A stretch of 18,047 nt of DNA. It comes from Anaerolineales bacterium UBA7227 (GTDB lineage Bacteria; Chloroflexota; Anaerolineae; Anaerolineales; Villigracilaceae). How positions within the stretch are numbered: position 1 is the first letter of the stretch; each line of letters starts with the position of its first letter. The notes under the pieces were generated by a model. It saw only the letters and a list, made by a program, of their open reading frames with translations, did no database searches and had not been told where the DNA came from. The stretch spans positions 1 through 18,047 of the forward strand of contig DKTP01000182.1 in assembly GCA_002473085.1 (NCBI GenBank), given 5' to 3'. Shown one piece after another: positions 7,506-15,402 of this stretch. A program made the translations under genes and the position numbers.

Positions 7506-7534
7506 TTCCCATCTTCGTAGTTTAATGCTATGAT
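7506..7534 (+). promoter_or_regulatory. Candidate promoter, response regulator
   Basis: TTCCCA (7506-7511) and TATGAT (7529-7534) are spaced 17 bases apart, giving a predicted transcript start near 7541 and a leader of about 55 bases. A GAGAGG ribosome-binding site at 7581-7586 precedes the ATG at 7596. The -35 match is four of six bases. Confidence 0.4.
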
Positions 7535-7595
7535 GGTTAAAGAAATATGAGCGTGAGCGGCGAGGGAAGTTGCCGCGTCTGAGAGGGCTGATCTA

Positions 7596-8297
7596 ATGAG
7601 CAAGAAGGCTCTTTTAATTGACGATGATCCTGAAATGGGCAGGTTGATCGCGGAGATCCTCAAGCCGGCCGATCTCGCGGTCCACCAGGCGTATTCCGGC
7701 GAAGATGGATTGAAACTGGCATACGCCATTCACCCGGACCTGGTCATCCTGGACGTGATGATGCCGGGGATGGACGGGTTCGACGTCTGCCAGCGCCTGC
7801 GCGAGATGAGTTCCGTGCCGATCCTGATGATGACCGCCCGCGCGTACGAAAACGACCTGCTGCACGGGTTCAATGTGGGGGTGGACGATTTCTTAAGAAA
7901 GCCTTTCAGCCGAAGAGAATTTGAAGCGCGCGTCAACGCCCTGCTGAGGCGGGACGGATTTCACAAAACGGAAAAGCTTGATTTTGTCACGTCGTATGTC
8001 GACTCTGACCTGGAGATTGACCTGTCTTCTTCAACGGTGAAGCTGCACGGGAAACCGATCGAGCTCTCGCCAAGAGAGTATGAATTGCTGGCCTGCCTGG
8101 TCCGCCAGCAGGGCAAGGTCGTATCACACCACATGCTGGCTCGCGAGGTCTGGGGAAGTCAATACAAGATCAGCACGAATTTGTCCTCCCTTTATATTTT
8201 CTATCTGCGGAACAAATTGGAGGACGGCCAGCACGGGCATCAATATATCCGCACGTTTTGGGGACGAGGATATTTGTTCGCGCCGCGCGAACAGTGA
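7596..8297 (+). CDS. OmpR/PhoB-type two-component response regulator
   Basis: A 233-residue cytoplasmic DNA-binding protein. The receiver domain (3-118) has all expected residues: acidic D9-D10-D11, phospho-acceptor D53 in VILDVMMPGMDGF, T80 in MMTAR, and K102 in RKPF. A winged-helix trans_reg_C domain (about 138-230) includes IELSPREYELLACLVRQQGKVV and ends in IRTFWGRGYLF, the usual C-terminal hairpin. No histidine kinase is adjacent, so its partner is elsewhere. It lies upstream of the polysaccharide locus and on the same strand, so control of that locus is possible but unproven. Confidence 0.93.
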   Translation: MSKKALLIDDDPEMGRLIAEILKPADLAVHQAYSGEDGLKLAYAIHPDLVILDVMMPGMDGFDVCQRLREMSSVPILMMTARAYENDLLHGFNVGVDDFLRKPFSRREFEARVNALLRRDGFHKTEKLDFVTSYVDSDLEIDLSSSTVKLHGKPIELSPREYELLACLVRQQGKVVSHHMLAREVWGSQYKISTNLSSLYIFYLRNKLEDGQHGHQYIRTFWGRGYLFAPREQ

Positions 8298-8524
8298 CGC
8301 GGCGGACTGTTTTTTAGACGCCATAAACGGATATTTTTGGTAAAAAACACCTGAATAGTCTCTAAATATTTCAAAGAAAAACATAAGATTAAAAAATTTT
8401 AATCGGGGTAAAGTGTTTCTAAATCAGTTTCGATATTCAAATTTAAATCTTTCATAAAACTCATTTGACCGGTGTTTCGTCTGGGCCAAGCGTCATAATG
8501 GAGCCGGCTATGGAAACGTAGCGC
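8298..8524. other. AT-rich intergenic control region
   Basis: These 227 bases are clearly richer in A and T than the surrounding genes and hold no convincing gene. They contain a perfect inverted repeat at 8387-8404, two copies of TCTAAAT at 8361 and 8418, and a CATAAT -10-like box at 8494-8499 about 40 bases before the HTH gene. No well-spaced -35 box accompanies the -10: TTGACC at 8465-8470 is 23 bases away. This is probably the promoter region of the polysaccharide locus. Confidence 0.5.
8387..8404. repeat. Perfect 8-base inverted repeat
   Basis: GATTAAAA (8387-8394) and TTTTAATC (8397-8404) are exact reverse complements around AA. The site could be an operator for the response regulator or the small HTH protein. 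It is too A/T-rich and lacks a GC stem, so a terminator is unlikely. Confidence 0.55.
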
Positions 8525-8536
8525 GTGAGAAACGCC

Positions 8537-8761
8537 ATGGAAAGCGTCATTCAGCAACTGGCAAGAAAGATCAATCTCTCCTACGATGAGTTCATCGGAG
8601 AGATGCGAAAAAGAGGGTGCAGCGAACCAACCGCCATCAAAATATGGCGGGGAGAATATGAGAATTTTGTGGACTTCAGCGACAACGATATTTACCTGAG
8701 CAACCTGCGGAAGGCCGCCGATGTGTTGAAAGTGAAGACCGGACATCTGTTGCCCAAATAG
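8537..8761 (+). CDS. Small Cro/C1-like helix-turn-helix protein
   Basis: A 74-residue protein whose whole length fits a compact XRE-type DNA-binding domain: a first helix (VIQQLARKI), a helix-turn-helix region around YDEFIGEMRKRGCSEPTAIKIWRG, and a closing helix with the typical ending NLRKAADVLKVKTGHLLPK. The first amphipathic helices and the final ADVLKV...LL pattern support this call; I do not recognise a named family. Base composition is lower in GC than its neighbours, which may indicate transfer or regulatory use. An in-frame GTG at 8525 could add four residues; neither start has a strong ribosome-binding site. It lies 19 bases before the NusG paralogue, so the two are probably co-transcribed and act together at the head of the polysaccharide locus. 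Confidence 0.75.
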   Translation: MESVIQQLARKINLSYDEFIGEMRKRGCSEPTAIKIWRGEYENFVDFSDNDIYLSNLRKAADVLKVKTGHLLPK

Positions 8762-8780
8762 AGGCTGGAGCGACTTCTTC

Positions 8781-9284
8781 ATGGAGAAATGGTATGTTGC
8801 CCAAAGCAAGCCGAGGAATGAAGAACTTCTTTGGAAGCAACTTTGCCTGCGGCGGATCCAATCCTACTATCCCTGTTTCGCGGCGCAGCCCGCAAACCCT
8901 CGCGCCCGCAGAGTGCAGCCCTATTTCCCCGGCTATCTGTTCGTGTACATTGACCTCGATATGACAGGCAGGTCGGTCGTCGAGTGGATTCCCGGCGGGG
9001 CAGGGCTGGTCTCTTTCGGCGACGAGCCAGCGCCAGTGAGCGAAATCCTGATCGCGGCGCTCAAACAGCAGATCGCCAGCCTGGACGCGGCCCTGGACGA
9101 GAGGCCGTTCCCCTTTCGCCCGGGGGATGCCGTCGCGATCCAGGACGGAATCTTCCGCGGCTACGAAGGCATCTTTGACGTTCGACTCTCCGGCAGGGAC
9201 CGGGCGCGCGTCCTCCTGTCTCTGCTGAGCGGTCGGCAAATCCCAGTGGAACTGTCCGCGTCTTCGCTGCAACGCATGAATTAA
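8781..9284 (+). CDS. NusG paralogue (RfaH/LoaP-like antitermination factor)
   Basis: A 167-residue protein with NusG architecture. The NGN domain (about 3-95) starts with WYVAQSKPRNEELLWKQL and contains the conserved PYFPGYLFVYID strand (47-58) that packs on RNA polymerase. A KOW motif follows (about 113-133, RPGDAVAIQDGIFRGYEGIF) in a short C-terminal barrel. Housekeeping NusG genes normally sit with secE and ribosomal genes; a NusG paralogue at the head of a long polysaccharide operon is the setting of RfaH, UpxY and LoaP, which keep polymerase transcribing long operons. GGAG at 8767-8770 is a plausible ribosome-binding site. The next gene starts 95 bases later, after a leader with a predicted hairpin. 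Confidence 0.88.
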   Translation: MEKWYVAQSKPRNEELLWKQLCLRRIQSYYPCFAAQPANPRARRVQPYFPGYLFVYIDLDMTGRSVVEWIPGGAGLVSFGDEPAPVSEILIAALKQQIASLDAALDERPFPFRPGDAVAIQDGIFRGYEGIFDVRLSGRDRARVLLSLLSGRQIPVELSASSLQRMN

Positions 9285-9311
9285 CCCAGCGACAAGGGGA
9301 AAACAATTCAA

Positions 9312-9361
9312 CGCCCGGATGGATTTTCTGACAAAATTGATTGTCGGAAGGGCGGAGCGCT
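9312..9361 (+). promoter_or_regulatory. Leader RNA hairpin with ops-like element
   Basis: Between the NusG paralogue and the first biosynthetic gene, CGCCC (9312-9316) can pair with GGGCG (9350-9354), and TTCTGACAA (9326-9334) with TTGTCGGAA (9341-9349), with one G-U pair and a six-base loop. The two stems stack on the 3' side, with a nine-base bulge on the 5' side. GGCGGAGCGCT (9351-9361) follows and resembles the enterobacterial ops element GGCGGTAGCGT with one base missing. No U-run follows, so this is not an intrinsic terminator. The antitermination role is inferred. Confidence 0.45.
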
Positions 9362-9379
9362 CTTAAAAAAAGGCCGTCC

Positions 9380-10999
9380 ATGCTCAACAAAAAACTGAGA
9401 TTGGGATTACTCCTCGGCTCGCTGGACGTCCCCTGGTGGACGTACGACGCCATCCGCAGGATCGCGCAGGCAGAGGCCGGCGAAATCGTCCTGATCGTTT
9501 TGACCGAAGCGGCTGAAACGCCGCAGGGCGCCTGGAGAGCCGCCCTCTATCCCATCTTCGACCGCGTCGACAGAAAACTTTTCGCCAGGAAGCCCGATCC
9601 CTTCGCCGTCAAAAACCTGTCCGAACTTCTGGCGGGCGCGCCAATCTTAAAAATTACGCCCGGCGAAACGCTGGACGAATCCGATCTTGAAATCATCCGC
9701 AACTCGCGGCTGGATATTTTGCTGAAATTCGGACGCGAGAACTTAAATCTCAGCGGCGCGAACCTCGCCAGATACGGCGCCTGGTTTTACCGTCACGGCG
9801 ACGAACGAGCCGAGAGAAAAGGTCCGCCGGGCTTTTGGGAAGCGGCGGAATATTGGCCGGAGACAACCTCGGCCGTGGTCGCCGCAGGCGGGATATTTCC
9901 CCGACCCCGCGTCCTGTTCCGCTCCCACTTCGTGACCTATCCGCTGTCCCCGGCCCGGCACCGCAGTTACTACTTCTGGGCATTGACGCCCTTCCTCGCC
10001 CGGCAGATTGACCTGCTGCATCGAATAGGCGAGGAGGAATTTCTCAAGAAAACAGAACACTATAACGTCCCGCCCGCGCGCGTCGGAGAATACGAAACGC
10101 CGTCCAACCTCCAGACTTTGGCGGCCGTCTTCAAACTGACCCTTCGGCTGATTCGGGAAACCGCGCGGCGAGTCCTTTACCCCGATCGTTGGTTTCTGCT
10201 GTTCTCGCTGGAGAATGAGACGCCTCCAAATTTCAACAAGTTCGTCAAACTAATTCCGCCGAAGGGAAAATTCTGGGCTGACCCGCACGCGGTCAGGGTC
10301 AACGGGAATTACTACATTTTCATCGAAGAGTTCGCGCACGCGAGGCGCAAGGGACACATTTCCGTCATCGAGATGGACGGACAGGGCAACTATAAACCGC
10401 CCGTCAAAATTCTGGAAAAGGACTACCACCTCTCCTATCCCTTCGTCTTCGAGCGGGACGGAAAATTTTACATGGTCCCCGAATCCGGGGCGAACCGGAC
10501 GATTGACCTCTACGAGTGCGCCGAGTTCCCGCGCCGATGGGTCTTCAAGCGCCGCCTGATGGAAAACGTCTCCGCGGCCGACGCCACCCTCCTCCGCCAC
10601 GACGGCAAATGGTGGATGTTCGCCGCCCTCGCGGAGAACGAAGCCGCCGTCCCGAACTTTGAACTGTTCCTGTTTTACACAGACGACTTGCTCGCCGGCA
10701 AGTGGACGCCGCACCCGCGAAACCCGGTCGTCTCAGACGTCAAGCGGGCGCGGCCGGCGGGAAGCTTTTTTTCCAGGGACGGAAAACTCTTCCGCCCGTC
10801 GCAGGATTGTTCGAGAGGCTACGGATACGGCTTCGACCTGAACGAAATCGAAGTCCTCTCCGAGACGGAGTACCGCGAAAAAAGGACGACCTCCGTCAGG
10901 CCCGATTGGGACAAACGCCTGGCCGGGACTCATACCTTCGCAAGTTGCGGAGACCTGACCGTCATCGACGCGCTCCAACGCGCCCCGATCATTGGATGA
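9380..10999 (+). CDS. Formyltransferase-like/beta-propeller protein, GINT1-family-like glycan enzyme
   Basis: A 539-residue protein without a signal peptide. Residues 1-230 look like a formyltransferase-type Rossmann domain (LRLGLLLGSLDVPWWTYDAI near the start, later GAWFYRHGDE and GPPGFWEAAEYWPETTSAVV, resembling the formyltransferase substrate loop). Residues 280-520 carry repeated strand units such as FWADPHAVRVNGNYYIFIEE, YPFVFERDGKFYMVPES and DATLLRHDGKWWMFAA, a five-bladed propeller pattern. That combination resembles the N-terminal part of plant glucosamine inositolphosphorylceramide transferase (GINT1) and bacterial relatives found in polysaccharide loci. The reaction is unknown; transfer or modification of a sugar is the best guess. 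ATG 9380 follows AAAAAGG; TTG 9341 is possible but would lie inside the leader hairpin. It ends 10 bases before the next gene. Confidence 0.75.
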   Translation: MLNKKLRLGLLLGSLDVPWWTYDAIRRIAQAEAGEIVLIVLTEAAETPQGAWRAALYPIFDRVDRKLFARKPDPFAVKNLSELLAGAPILKITPGETLDESDLEIIRNSRLDILLKFGRENLNLSGANLARYGAWFYRHGDERAERKGPPGFWEAAEYWPETTSAVVAAGGIFPRPRVLFRSHFVTYPLSPARHRSYYFWALTPFLARQIDLLHRIGEEEFLKKTEHYNVPPARVGEYETPSNLQTLAAVFKLTLRLIRETARRVLYPDRWFLLFSLENETPPNFNKFVKLIPPKGKFWADPHAVRVNGNYYIFIEEFAHARRKGHISVIEMDGQGNYKPPVKILEKDYHLSYPFVFERDGKFYMVPESGANRTIDLYECAEFPRRWVFKRRLMENVSAADATLLRHDGKWWMFAALAENEAAVPNFELFLFYTDDLLAGKWTPHPRNPVVSDVKRARPAGSFFSRDGKLFRPSQDCSRGYGYGFDLNEIEVLSETEYREKRTTSVRPDWDKRLAGTHTFASCGDLTVIDALQRAPIIG

Positions 11000-11009
11000 A
11001 ACGCCCCCG

Positions 11010-12461
11010 ATGGACAACGCCGCGCTCGACCTCATCGTCAAACTCAGCGACTCGCTCGCGGCGCAGGGAATCGATTATTGCCACTGGAAGAGCAACCCAT
11101 TCCTGAATCGTTCGGCAAGCGGAGAGAACGACCTCGACCTTCTGATCGGCCGCCCCAGCGCCCATCGCTTCGAGCGGATCCTGGCGGAACTGGGCTTCAA
11201 GGAGACCTTCCCGCCGCCCGGCGAGGCCCTGCCCGGCATCCGCGACTTTTACGGGCTGGACGAGAAATCGGGCCGGCTGGTCCACGTCCACGCGCATTAC
11301 CAATTAATTCTCGGAAACGACCTCTCCAAAAATTACCGCCTGCCTTTGGAACAGGTCTACTTAAAATCGTCAGCCCGGCAGGGATTGTTCCGCGTCCCCG
11401 CGCCCGAACTCGAACTGGCGACGCTGGTCGTCCGCATGACGTTGAAACATTCCACCTGGGACGCGCTCCTCATGCGGCACGGATCGCTCTCCGAAACCGA
11501 GCGGCGCGAGCTCGAGGTTCTGTCCACAGAAGAGAACTTCGCGAAAGTGGACGAAGCGCTAAAACATTTACCCGGTTTGGATCGCGGCCTGTTTGACCTG
11601 TGTCTCCAATCCCTGCAACCCGGCTGCCCGGTTTGGACGCGCGTCCGGGTAGGAGAGCGACTTCAGAAAGCGCTGCGGGCCTGCGCCCGTCGCCCGCGCT
11701 GGCTCGACCTCCTGCTGAAGTTCACCCGCAGGGTCTGGCGTCCCATCCAGGGACGCGTCTTCGGGATCGCGCCCAGGAACCGTCTCGCCAACGGCGGCCT
11801 GTTCATCGCCGTCCTCGGCGGGGACGGGTCGGGGAAGACGACGCTGGTCGAGGGTTTACAGGGATGGCTTTCCGAAGTCTTCACGGTCAGGACCCTGCAC
11901 ATGGGCAAGCCCGCCTGGTCGCCGCTCACCTTCCTCCTGCGCGGGATTCTCAAGATCGGGACCCTGCTGCGCCTGTATCCGTTTGAAGGCGACACCTATG
12001 AAGAAGAGTCCCAGCCGCACGGGTTTCCCTGGTTCGTGCGGGCCGTCTGCACCGCGCGCGACCGCTACCTGACCTATCTTCGAGCGCGGCGGGATTCTGC
12101 GAACGGCTCCATCGTCCTGTGCGACCGATATTCCCTGCCGGGATTCATGCACATGGACGGGCCGCAGTGCGCGAACGCGCTCCGGGCGGGGAAAATGCCG
12201 GATGGCTTGATCCGCTGGATGTCGAGGCGCGAGGCGTTTTACTATCGCCAGATCCAGCCGCCCGATTTGATGGTCGTCCTGAAGCTGGATCCCGAAACCG
12301 CCGTCCGTCGAAAAACGGAGGAGACCGCGGAATCGGTGCGGGCGCGTTCGACGGAAGTCTGGAACCTGGGCTGGGAGAAGTTCGCGCGCGTCCTGGACGC
12401 CGGCCGGCCGCGGGAGGAAGTTCTCTCCGCCGCCAGGAAAATCATCTGGTCGAGCCTTTAA
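11010..12461 (+). CDS. Nucleotidyltransferase-like/thymidylate-kinase-like fusion protein
   Basis: A 483-residue protein, more than twice the length of a thymidylate kinase. The N-terminal part resembles a nucleotidyltransferase: YCHWKSN (23-29), then SGENDLDLLI with paired acids D41 and D43, the metal-ligand pattern of the superfamily. The C-terminal part is a P-loop kinase of the thymidylate kinase type: Walker A GGDGSGKTT (270-278, Lys276), a CDRY motif (371-374) and an Arg-rich lid region (AVRRKTEETAESVRAR). The CDRY and lid suggest a functional kinase, but a dTMP kinase role is unlikely given the fusion and the setting in a polysaccharide locus. The substrate is unknown. An in-frame TTG at 10992 overlaps the previous stop; ATG 11010 is preferred. 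Its TAA is directly followed by the next ATG. Confidence 0.8.
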   Translation: MDNAALDLIVKLSDSLAAQGIDYCHWKSNPFLNRSASGENDLDLLIGRPSAHRFERILAELGFKETFPPPGEALPGIRDFYGLDEKSGRLVHVHAHYQLILGNDLSKNYRLPLEQVYLKSSARQGLFRVPAPELELATLVVRMTLKHSTWDALLMRHGSLSETERRELEVLSTEENFAKVDEALKHLPGLDRGLFDLCLQSLQPGCPVWTRVRVGERLQKALRACARRPRWLDLLLKFTRRVWRPIQGRVFGIAPRNRLANGGLFIAVLGGDGSGKTTLVEGLQGWLSEVFTVRTLHMGKPAWSPLTFLLRGILKIGTLLRLYPFEGDTYEEESQPHGFPWFVRAVCTARDRYLTYLRARRDSANGSIVLCDRYSLPGFMHMDGPQCANALRAGKMPDGLIRWMSRREAFYYRQIQPPDLMVVLKLDPETAVRRKTEETAESVRARSTEVWNLGWEKFARVLDAGRPREEVLSAARKIIWSSL

Positions 12462-14048
12462 ATGTCAACTCTCACCCGCCCGCTTAAGTTGCTCTCCGAA
12501 CTCCTGTACGACGGCAGTCTGACCCGGAAGGCGTATCTGAACGCGGTCGCCGTCGTCCTCGACTACGGCGCGGCGCTGATCGTCGGATTCCTCGTCACGC
12601 CGCTGATGGTGGCCGGGCTTGGGAATTACGTCTATGGGCTGTGGCAGATATTAAATCGCATGATCGGCTACCTGATGCCCGCCAGCGGCCGGCCTGGCTT
12701 CGCGTTGAAAGCGATGCTGGCGAACCAGCAGGCATCCACCGATTACGAGCAGAAACGGCGTTACGTTGGAAGCGCGGTCTTCATCTGGGGCCTGTTCCTG
12801 CCCGTGCTGGCCGGGCTGGGCGGCGTCGTCAGCTGGTACGTCCCGTTCTGGTTGCGCGTCCCGGAGGCGCACATTTGGACCGCGCGCCTGACGGCCGCGC
12901 TGCTGGCGGTCAACATCATCGCCGACGCGATCGCCTCCATTCCGCAAGTCGCGCTGCAAGGAGAAAACCTGGGATACAAACGCATGGGCTTGTCGGCGGC
13001 GCTGGTCTTTCTGGGCGGCGCGTACACCTGGCTGGCCCTGCATCTTAAAACGGGCATCGTCGGCGTGACGGTGGCGCTGATCGCGTCCACGCTCTCCACC
13101 GGCCTGTTTTACTTTTGGATCATCCGCAGTCACTTGTCGTGGTTCGGCTGCTCCCGTCCCGCCCGCCGCGACATCCGCACAATGCTGGGACTGAGCGGAT
13201 GGTTCATGCTCTGGAATTTGACGACGACCCTGCTGCTCGCCAGCGACGTGGTGACGCTGGGCCTGCTCAACTCGGTCGCCGCGGTCACCGATTACACCCT
13301 CACCAAATACGTCCCCGAAACCCTGATCGGCGTCATCGTCATCGTCATCTTCGGCATCGCGCCGGGCCTCGGAAAAATCATCGGCACGGGAGATTACGAG
13401 CGGGCGATTCGACTGCGCAATGAGATCAACATCTTCATCTGGCTGATCGCGACCGCCCTCGGCGCGTCCATTTTGACCTGGAACCGCGTCTTTCTCGGAC
13501 TGTGGGTGGGGCCCGGCCACTTTTCCGGTCCCATCCCCAACCTGCTGATCGTCGTCCTGGCGATGCAGCTGGCCCTCATCCGCAGCGACGGCAACATCAT
13601 TGACCTGACGCTGCGCCTCAGCCGAAAAGTTCTGCTGGGACTTCTGGCGGTGACCGTCTCGATCGCCGCGGCTGTGGCGCTGGTTGGCGGGTTCAAGTGG
13701 GGCATCGTCGGCCTGTGCCTCGGCACGCTGGCGGGACGGTTGATCCTCAGCGTCGGATACCCGGCCCAGATCGGACGCCTGCTGGGAATCGGATTCGCAT
13801 CGCAGGTCAGGGCGACGCTGCGTCCCGCTTCGGCGACCGCCGTCCTGTTCCTGGCCGCGGCCGCGCTGGAGCGCTTCCTCCCGGCCTCCGGCTGGAACGG
13901 GGCGCGGGGCTGGGCGCTGTTCCTCCTTTCTGCCGCCGCGACCGGGGGACTCATGCTGGCAGCCTCCTTCTTCGCGGGATTGAATCGCGGCCAGCGCGAC
14001 AGCGTCGTCCGCCGCGTCCGCGCCATCCTGACCGCATCCAAAGCCTGA
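12462..14048 (+). CDS. Polysaccharide flippase, Wzx/MOP type
   Basis: A 528-residue polytopic membrane protein with roughly 14 hydrophobic segments, the size and layout of the MOP-superfamily flippases that move lipid-linked oligosaccharide units across the membrane. The N-terminal half has FLVTPLMVAGLGNYVYGLWQ, the typical first-helix-pair pattern (tP...lG...YG.w) of Wzx/polysaccharide biosynthesis proteins. A cytoplasmic, basic C-terminus ends the protein. The ATG follows the stop of the kinase fusion with no gap, so translation is likely coupled. A Wzy-type polymerase follows, consistent with a Wzx/Wzy pathway. A role as a peptidoglycan lipid II flippase is less likely given the context. 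Confidence 0.88.
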   Translation: MSTLTRPLKLLSELLYDGSLTRKAYLNAVAVVLDYGAALIVGFLVTPLMVAGLGNYVYGLWQILNRMIGYLMPASGRPGFALKAMLANQQASTDYEQKRRYVGSAVFIWGLFLPVLAGLGGVVSWYVPFWLRVPEAHIWTARLTAALLAVNIIADAIASIPQVALQGENLGYKRMGLSAALVFLGGAYTWLALHLKTGIVGVTVALIASTLSTGLFYFWIIRSHLSWFGCSRPARRDIRTMLGLSGWFMLWNLTTTLLLASDVVTLGLLNSVAAVTDYTLTKYVPETLIGVIVIVIFGIAPGLGKIIGTGDYERAIRLRNEINIFIWLIATALGASILTWNRVFLGLWVGPGHFSGPIPNLLIVVLAMQLALIRSDGNIIDLTLRLSRKVLLGLLAVTVSIAAAVALVGGFKWGIVGLCLGTLAGRLILSVGYPAQIGRLLGIGFASQVRATLRPASATAVLFLAAAALERFLPASGWNGARGWALFLLSAAATGGLMLAASFFAGLNRGQRDSVVRRVRAILTASKA

Positions 14049-14090
14049 GAAGGTTTCTTAACTCCTTTCGGTAGGTCAAATCCCTTTCCC

Positions 14091-14103
14091 GGAGTCTGGC
14101 GTG
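14091..14103 (+). promoter_or_regulatory. Ribosome-binding site fixing GTG start
   Basis: GGAG at 14091-14094 lies six bases before the GTG at 14101-14103. This supports GTG as the true start of the polymerase gene, which has no ATG at its N-terminus. Confidence 0.6.
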
Positions 14104-15324
14104 CGCAAGTTCACTTATTGGACCTCGCTCATCCTGATATTCATGATCCCATGGGAAGACAGCCTCACCATCGGCGCGCTGGGTTCGCTCGCCAGGCTCG
14201 CGGGTATCGGCATCGCTGGTTTTTGGCTGGCCGCCGTCCTGCTTGATGGGCGGCTCCGAAAACCGCATCTCTTCCACGCGCTTGCGCTGTTGTTTTTCCT
14301 GTGGAACGCCGCGAGCCTCTTTTGGAGTCCGTTCAGCGCCAGCGTCCTGCAACGCGTCAAAACCTACGCGCAAATCTATGTGCTGACGATCATTCTGTGG
14401 GAGACCTACCAGAAACGCTCCGAACTGATGGCGGCCCTGCAAGCCTATATCCTGGGCTCTTTCGTGTTAATTTATAGTTCCATCCATAACTACATCACCG
14501 GCTCGATAGCGGTGGCATACGAGGGACGTTACAGCGCCACAGGCGTCAACGCGGTGGATATGACCTTGATCCTGATGCTGGGACTGCCGATCGCGCTGCA
14601 ATTATTCTTTATGAACGTCAGCGCCGGGAAAAGCCCCCTGTTGCAGATATTGAACCTCGCCTATATCCCGCTTGCCATTTTTTCGGCCCTTCTGACCGGC
14701 AGCCGCACATCCCTGGTCGCCATTCTGCCGTTCGGCGTGTATCTCGTGGTCACCCGGCACATCAAGGTTCAGAAAAAACTGCTTGTCCTCGGGCTTCTCC
14801 TCTTTTCCATGTCGGTGTTGTTCCCGTTCCTGCCATCGTCCGTGATCAGCCGCCTCTCCACGGTCGGCGTCTCCATCGAGGAAATGGACCTGGGAGGCCG
14901 CGTCGACCTGTGGCGGGAGGGGATCGAAGTCCTGGCTCAACATCCCCTCATGGGCGTCGGCGGCGGCGCAATTGACCTTTCCATTGGGTCGGCGGTCCAC
15001 AACACCTTCATTTCCATCGCGGCCGAAACGGGCTTCATCGGCTTTCTTTTATTCTCATTGATGCTCGGTTTGGCAGTGTTCGACGTTACGCGAAAACCCA
15101 AAAGCAACGGCGGGTTGTGGCTGGTCGCCTTCCTGACATGGGCCATCGGCGTGCTCTCGCTCTCCTGGGAATTTCGAAAAATTACCTGGATACTCCTGAG
15201 TTTCATGATCATCGAGAGCAACCTTACAAACCAGGCCAGCGAGCTGCTGCCGGAAACCGTCCAGCCGTCGTTCAAAGCAAGCGGACTGAGGCCGCGCGCC
15301 AAGGCCGCCCCCCTGAACAAGTGA
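14101..15324 (+). CDS. O-antigen ligase/polymerase family protein (Wzy_C domain)
   Basis: A 407-residue membrane protein with about 11-12 hydrophobic segments. It carries the features of the Wzy/WaaL family: LTGSRTSL (199-205) with the conserved Arg202, then a large extracytoplasmic loop holding GRVDLWREGIEVLAQHPLMG (266-285), GVGGG and HNTF with His300, followed by AETGFIGFLLF. These enzymes polymerise undecaprenol-linked repeat units or ligate a finished glycan to an acceptor; the two cannot be told apart from sequence alone. The preceding flippase favours polymerase. The C-terminal tail (about 375-407) is basic and cytoplasmic. Start GTG with a good ribosome-binding site. It is separated from the flippase gene by 52 bases. 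Confidence 0.87.
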   Translation: MRKFTYWTSLILIFMIPWEDSLTIGALGSLARLAGIGIAGFWLAAVLLDGRLRKPHLFHALALLFFLWNAASLFWSPFSASVLQRVKTYAQIYVLTIILWETYQKRSELMAALQAYILGSFVLIYSSIHNYITGSIAVAYEGRYSATGVNAVDMTLILMLGLPIALQLFFMNVSAGKSPLLQILNLAYIPLAIFSALLTGSRTSLVAILPFGVYLVVTRHIKVQKKLLVLGLLLFSMSVLFPFLPSSVISRLSTVGVSIEEMDLGGRVDLWREGIEVLAQHPLMGVGGGAIDLSIGSAVHNTFISIAAETGFIGFLLFSLMLGLAVFDVTRKPKSNGGLWLVAFLTWAIGVLSLSWEFRKITWILLSFMIIESNLTNQASELLPETVQPSFKASGLRPRAKAAPLNK

Positions 15325-15402
15325 TCCCGCCTCGCGCGCCTCCCTCACGAGAAAAGACGCGGGGACGAGGAAGAGCGCCGCAGCACACCAGCGATCAAAC
15401 CA

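Noticed and set aside
8298..8330. Possible terminator after the response regulator
   Set aside because: Only a four-base GGCG/CGCC stem around a long loop containing the T-run; not a stable hairpin.
8465..8499. TTGACC with CATAAT as a promoter for the HTH gene
   Set aside because: The 23-base spacing is too long for a standard promoter; only the -10-like box is kept as a weak hint.
8399..8809. A 136-codon minus-strand open frame opposite the small HTH gene
   Set aside because: It resembles no family, while the plus-strand frame gives a coherent HTH domain and operon spacing.
13331..13349. Triple CGTCAT repeat
   Set aside because: It simply encodes an alternating Val-Ile membrane segment of the flippase.
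12651..13520. A 289-codon minus-strand open frame
   Set aside because: It is a shadow of the flippase; Arg/Gln/Asp-rich and featureless.
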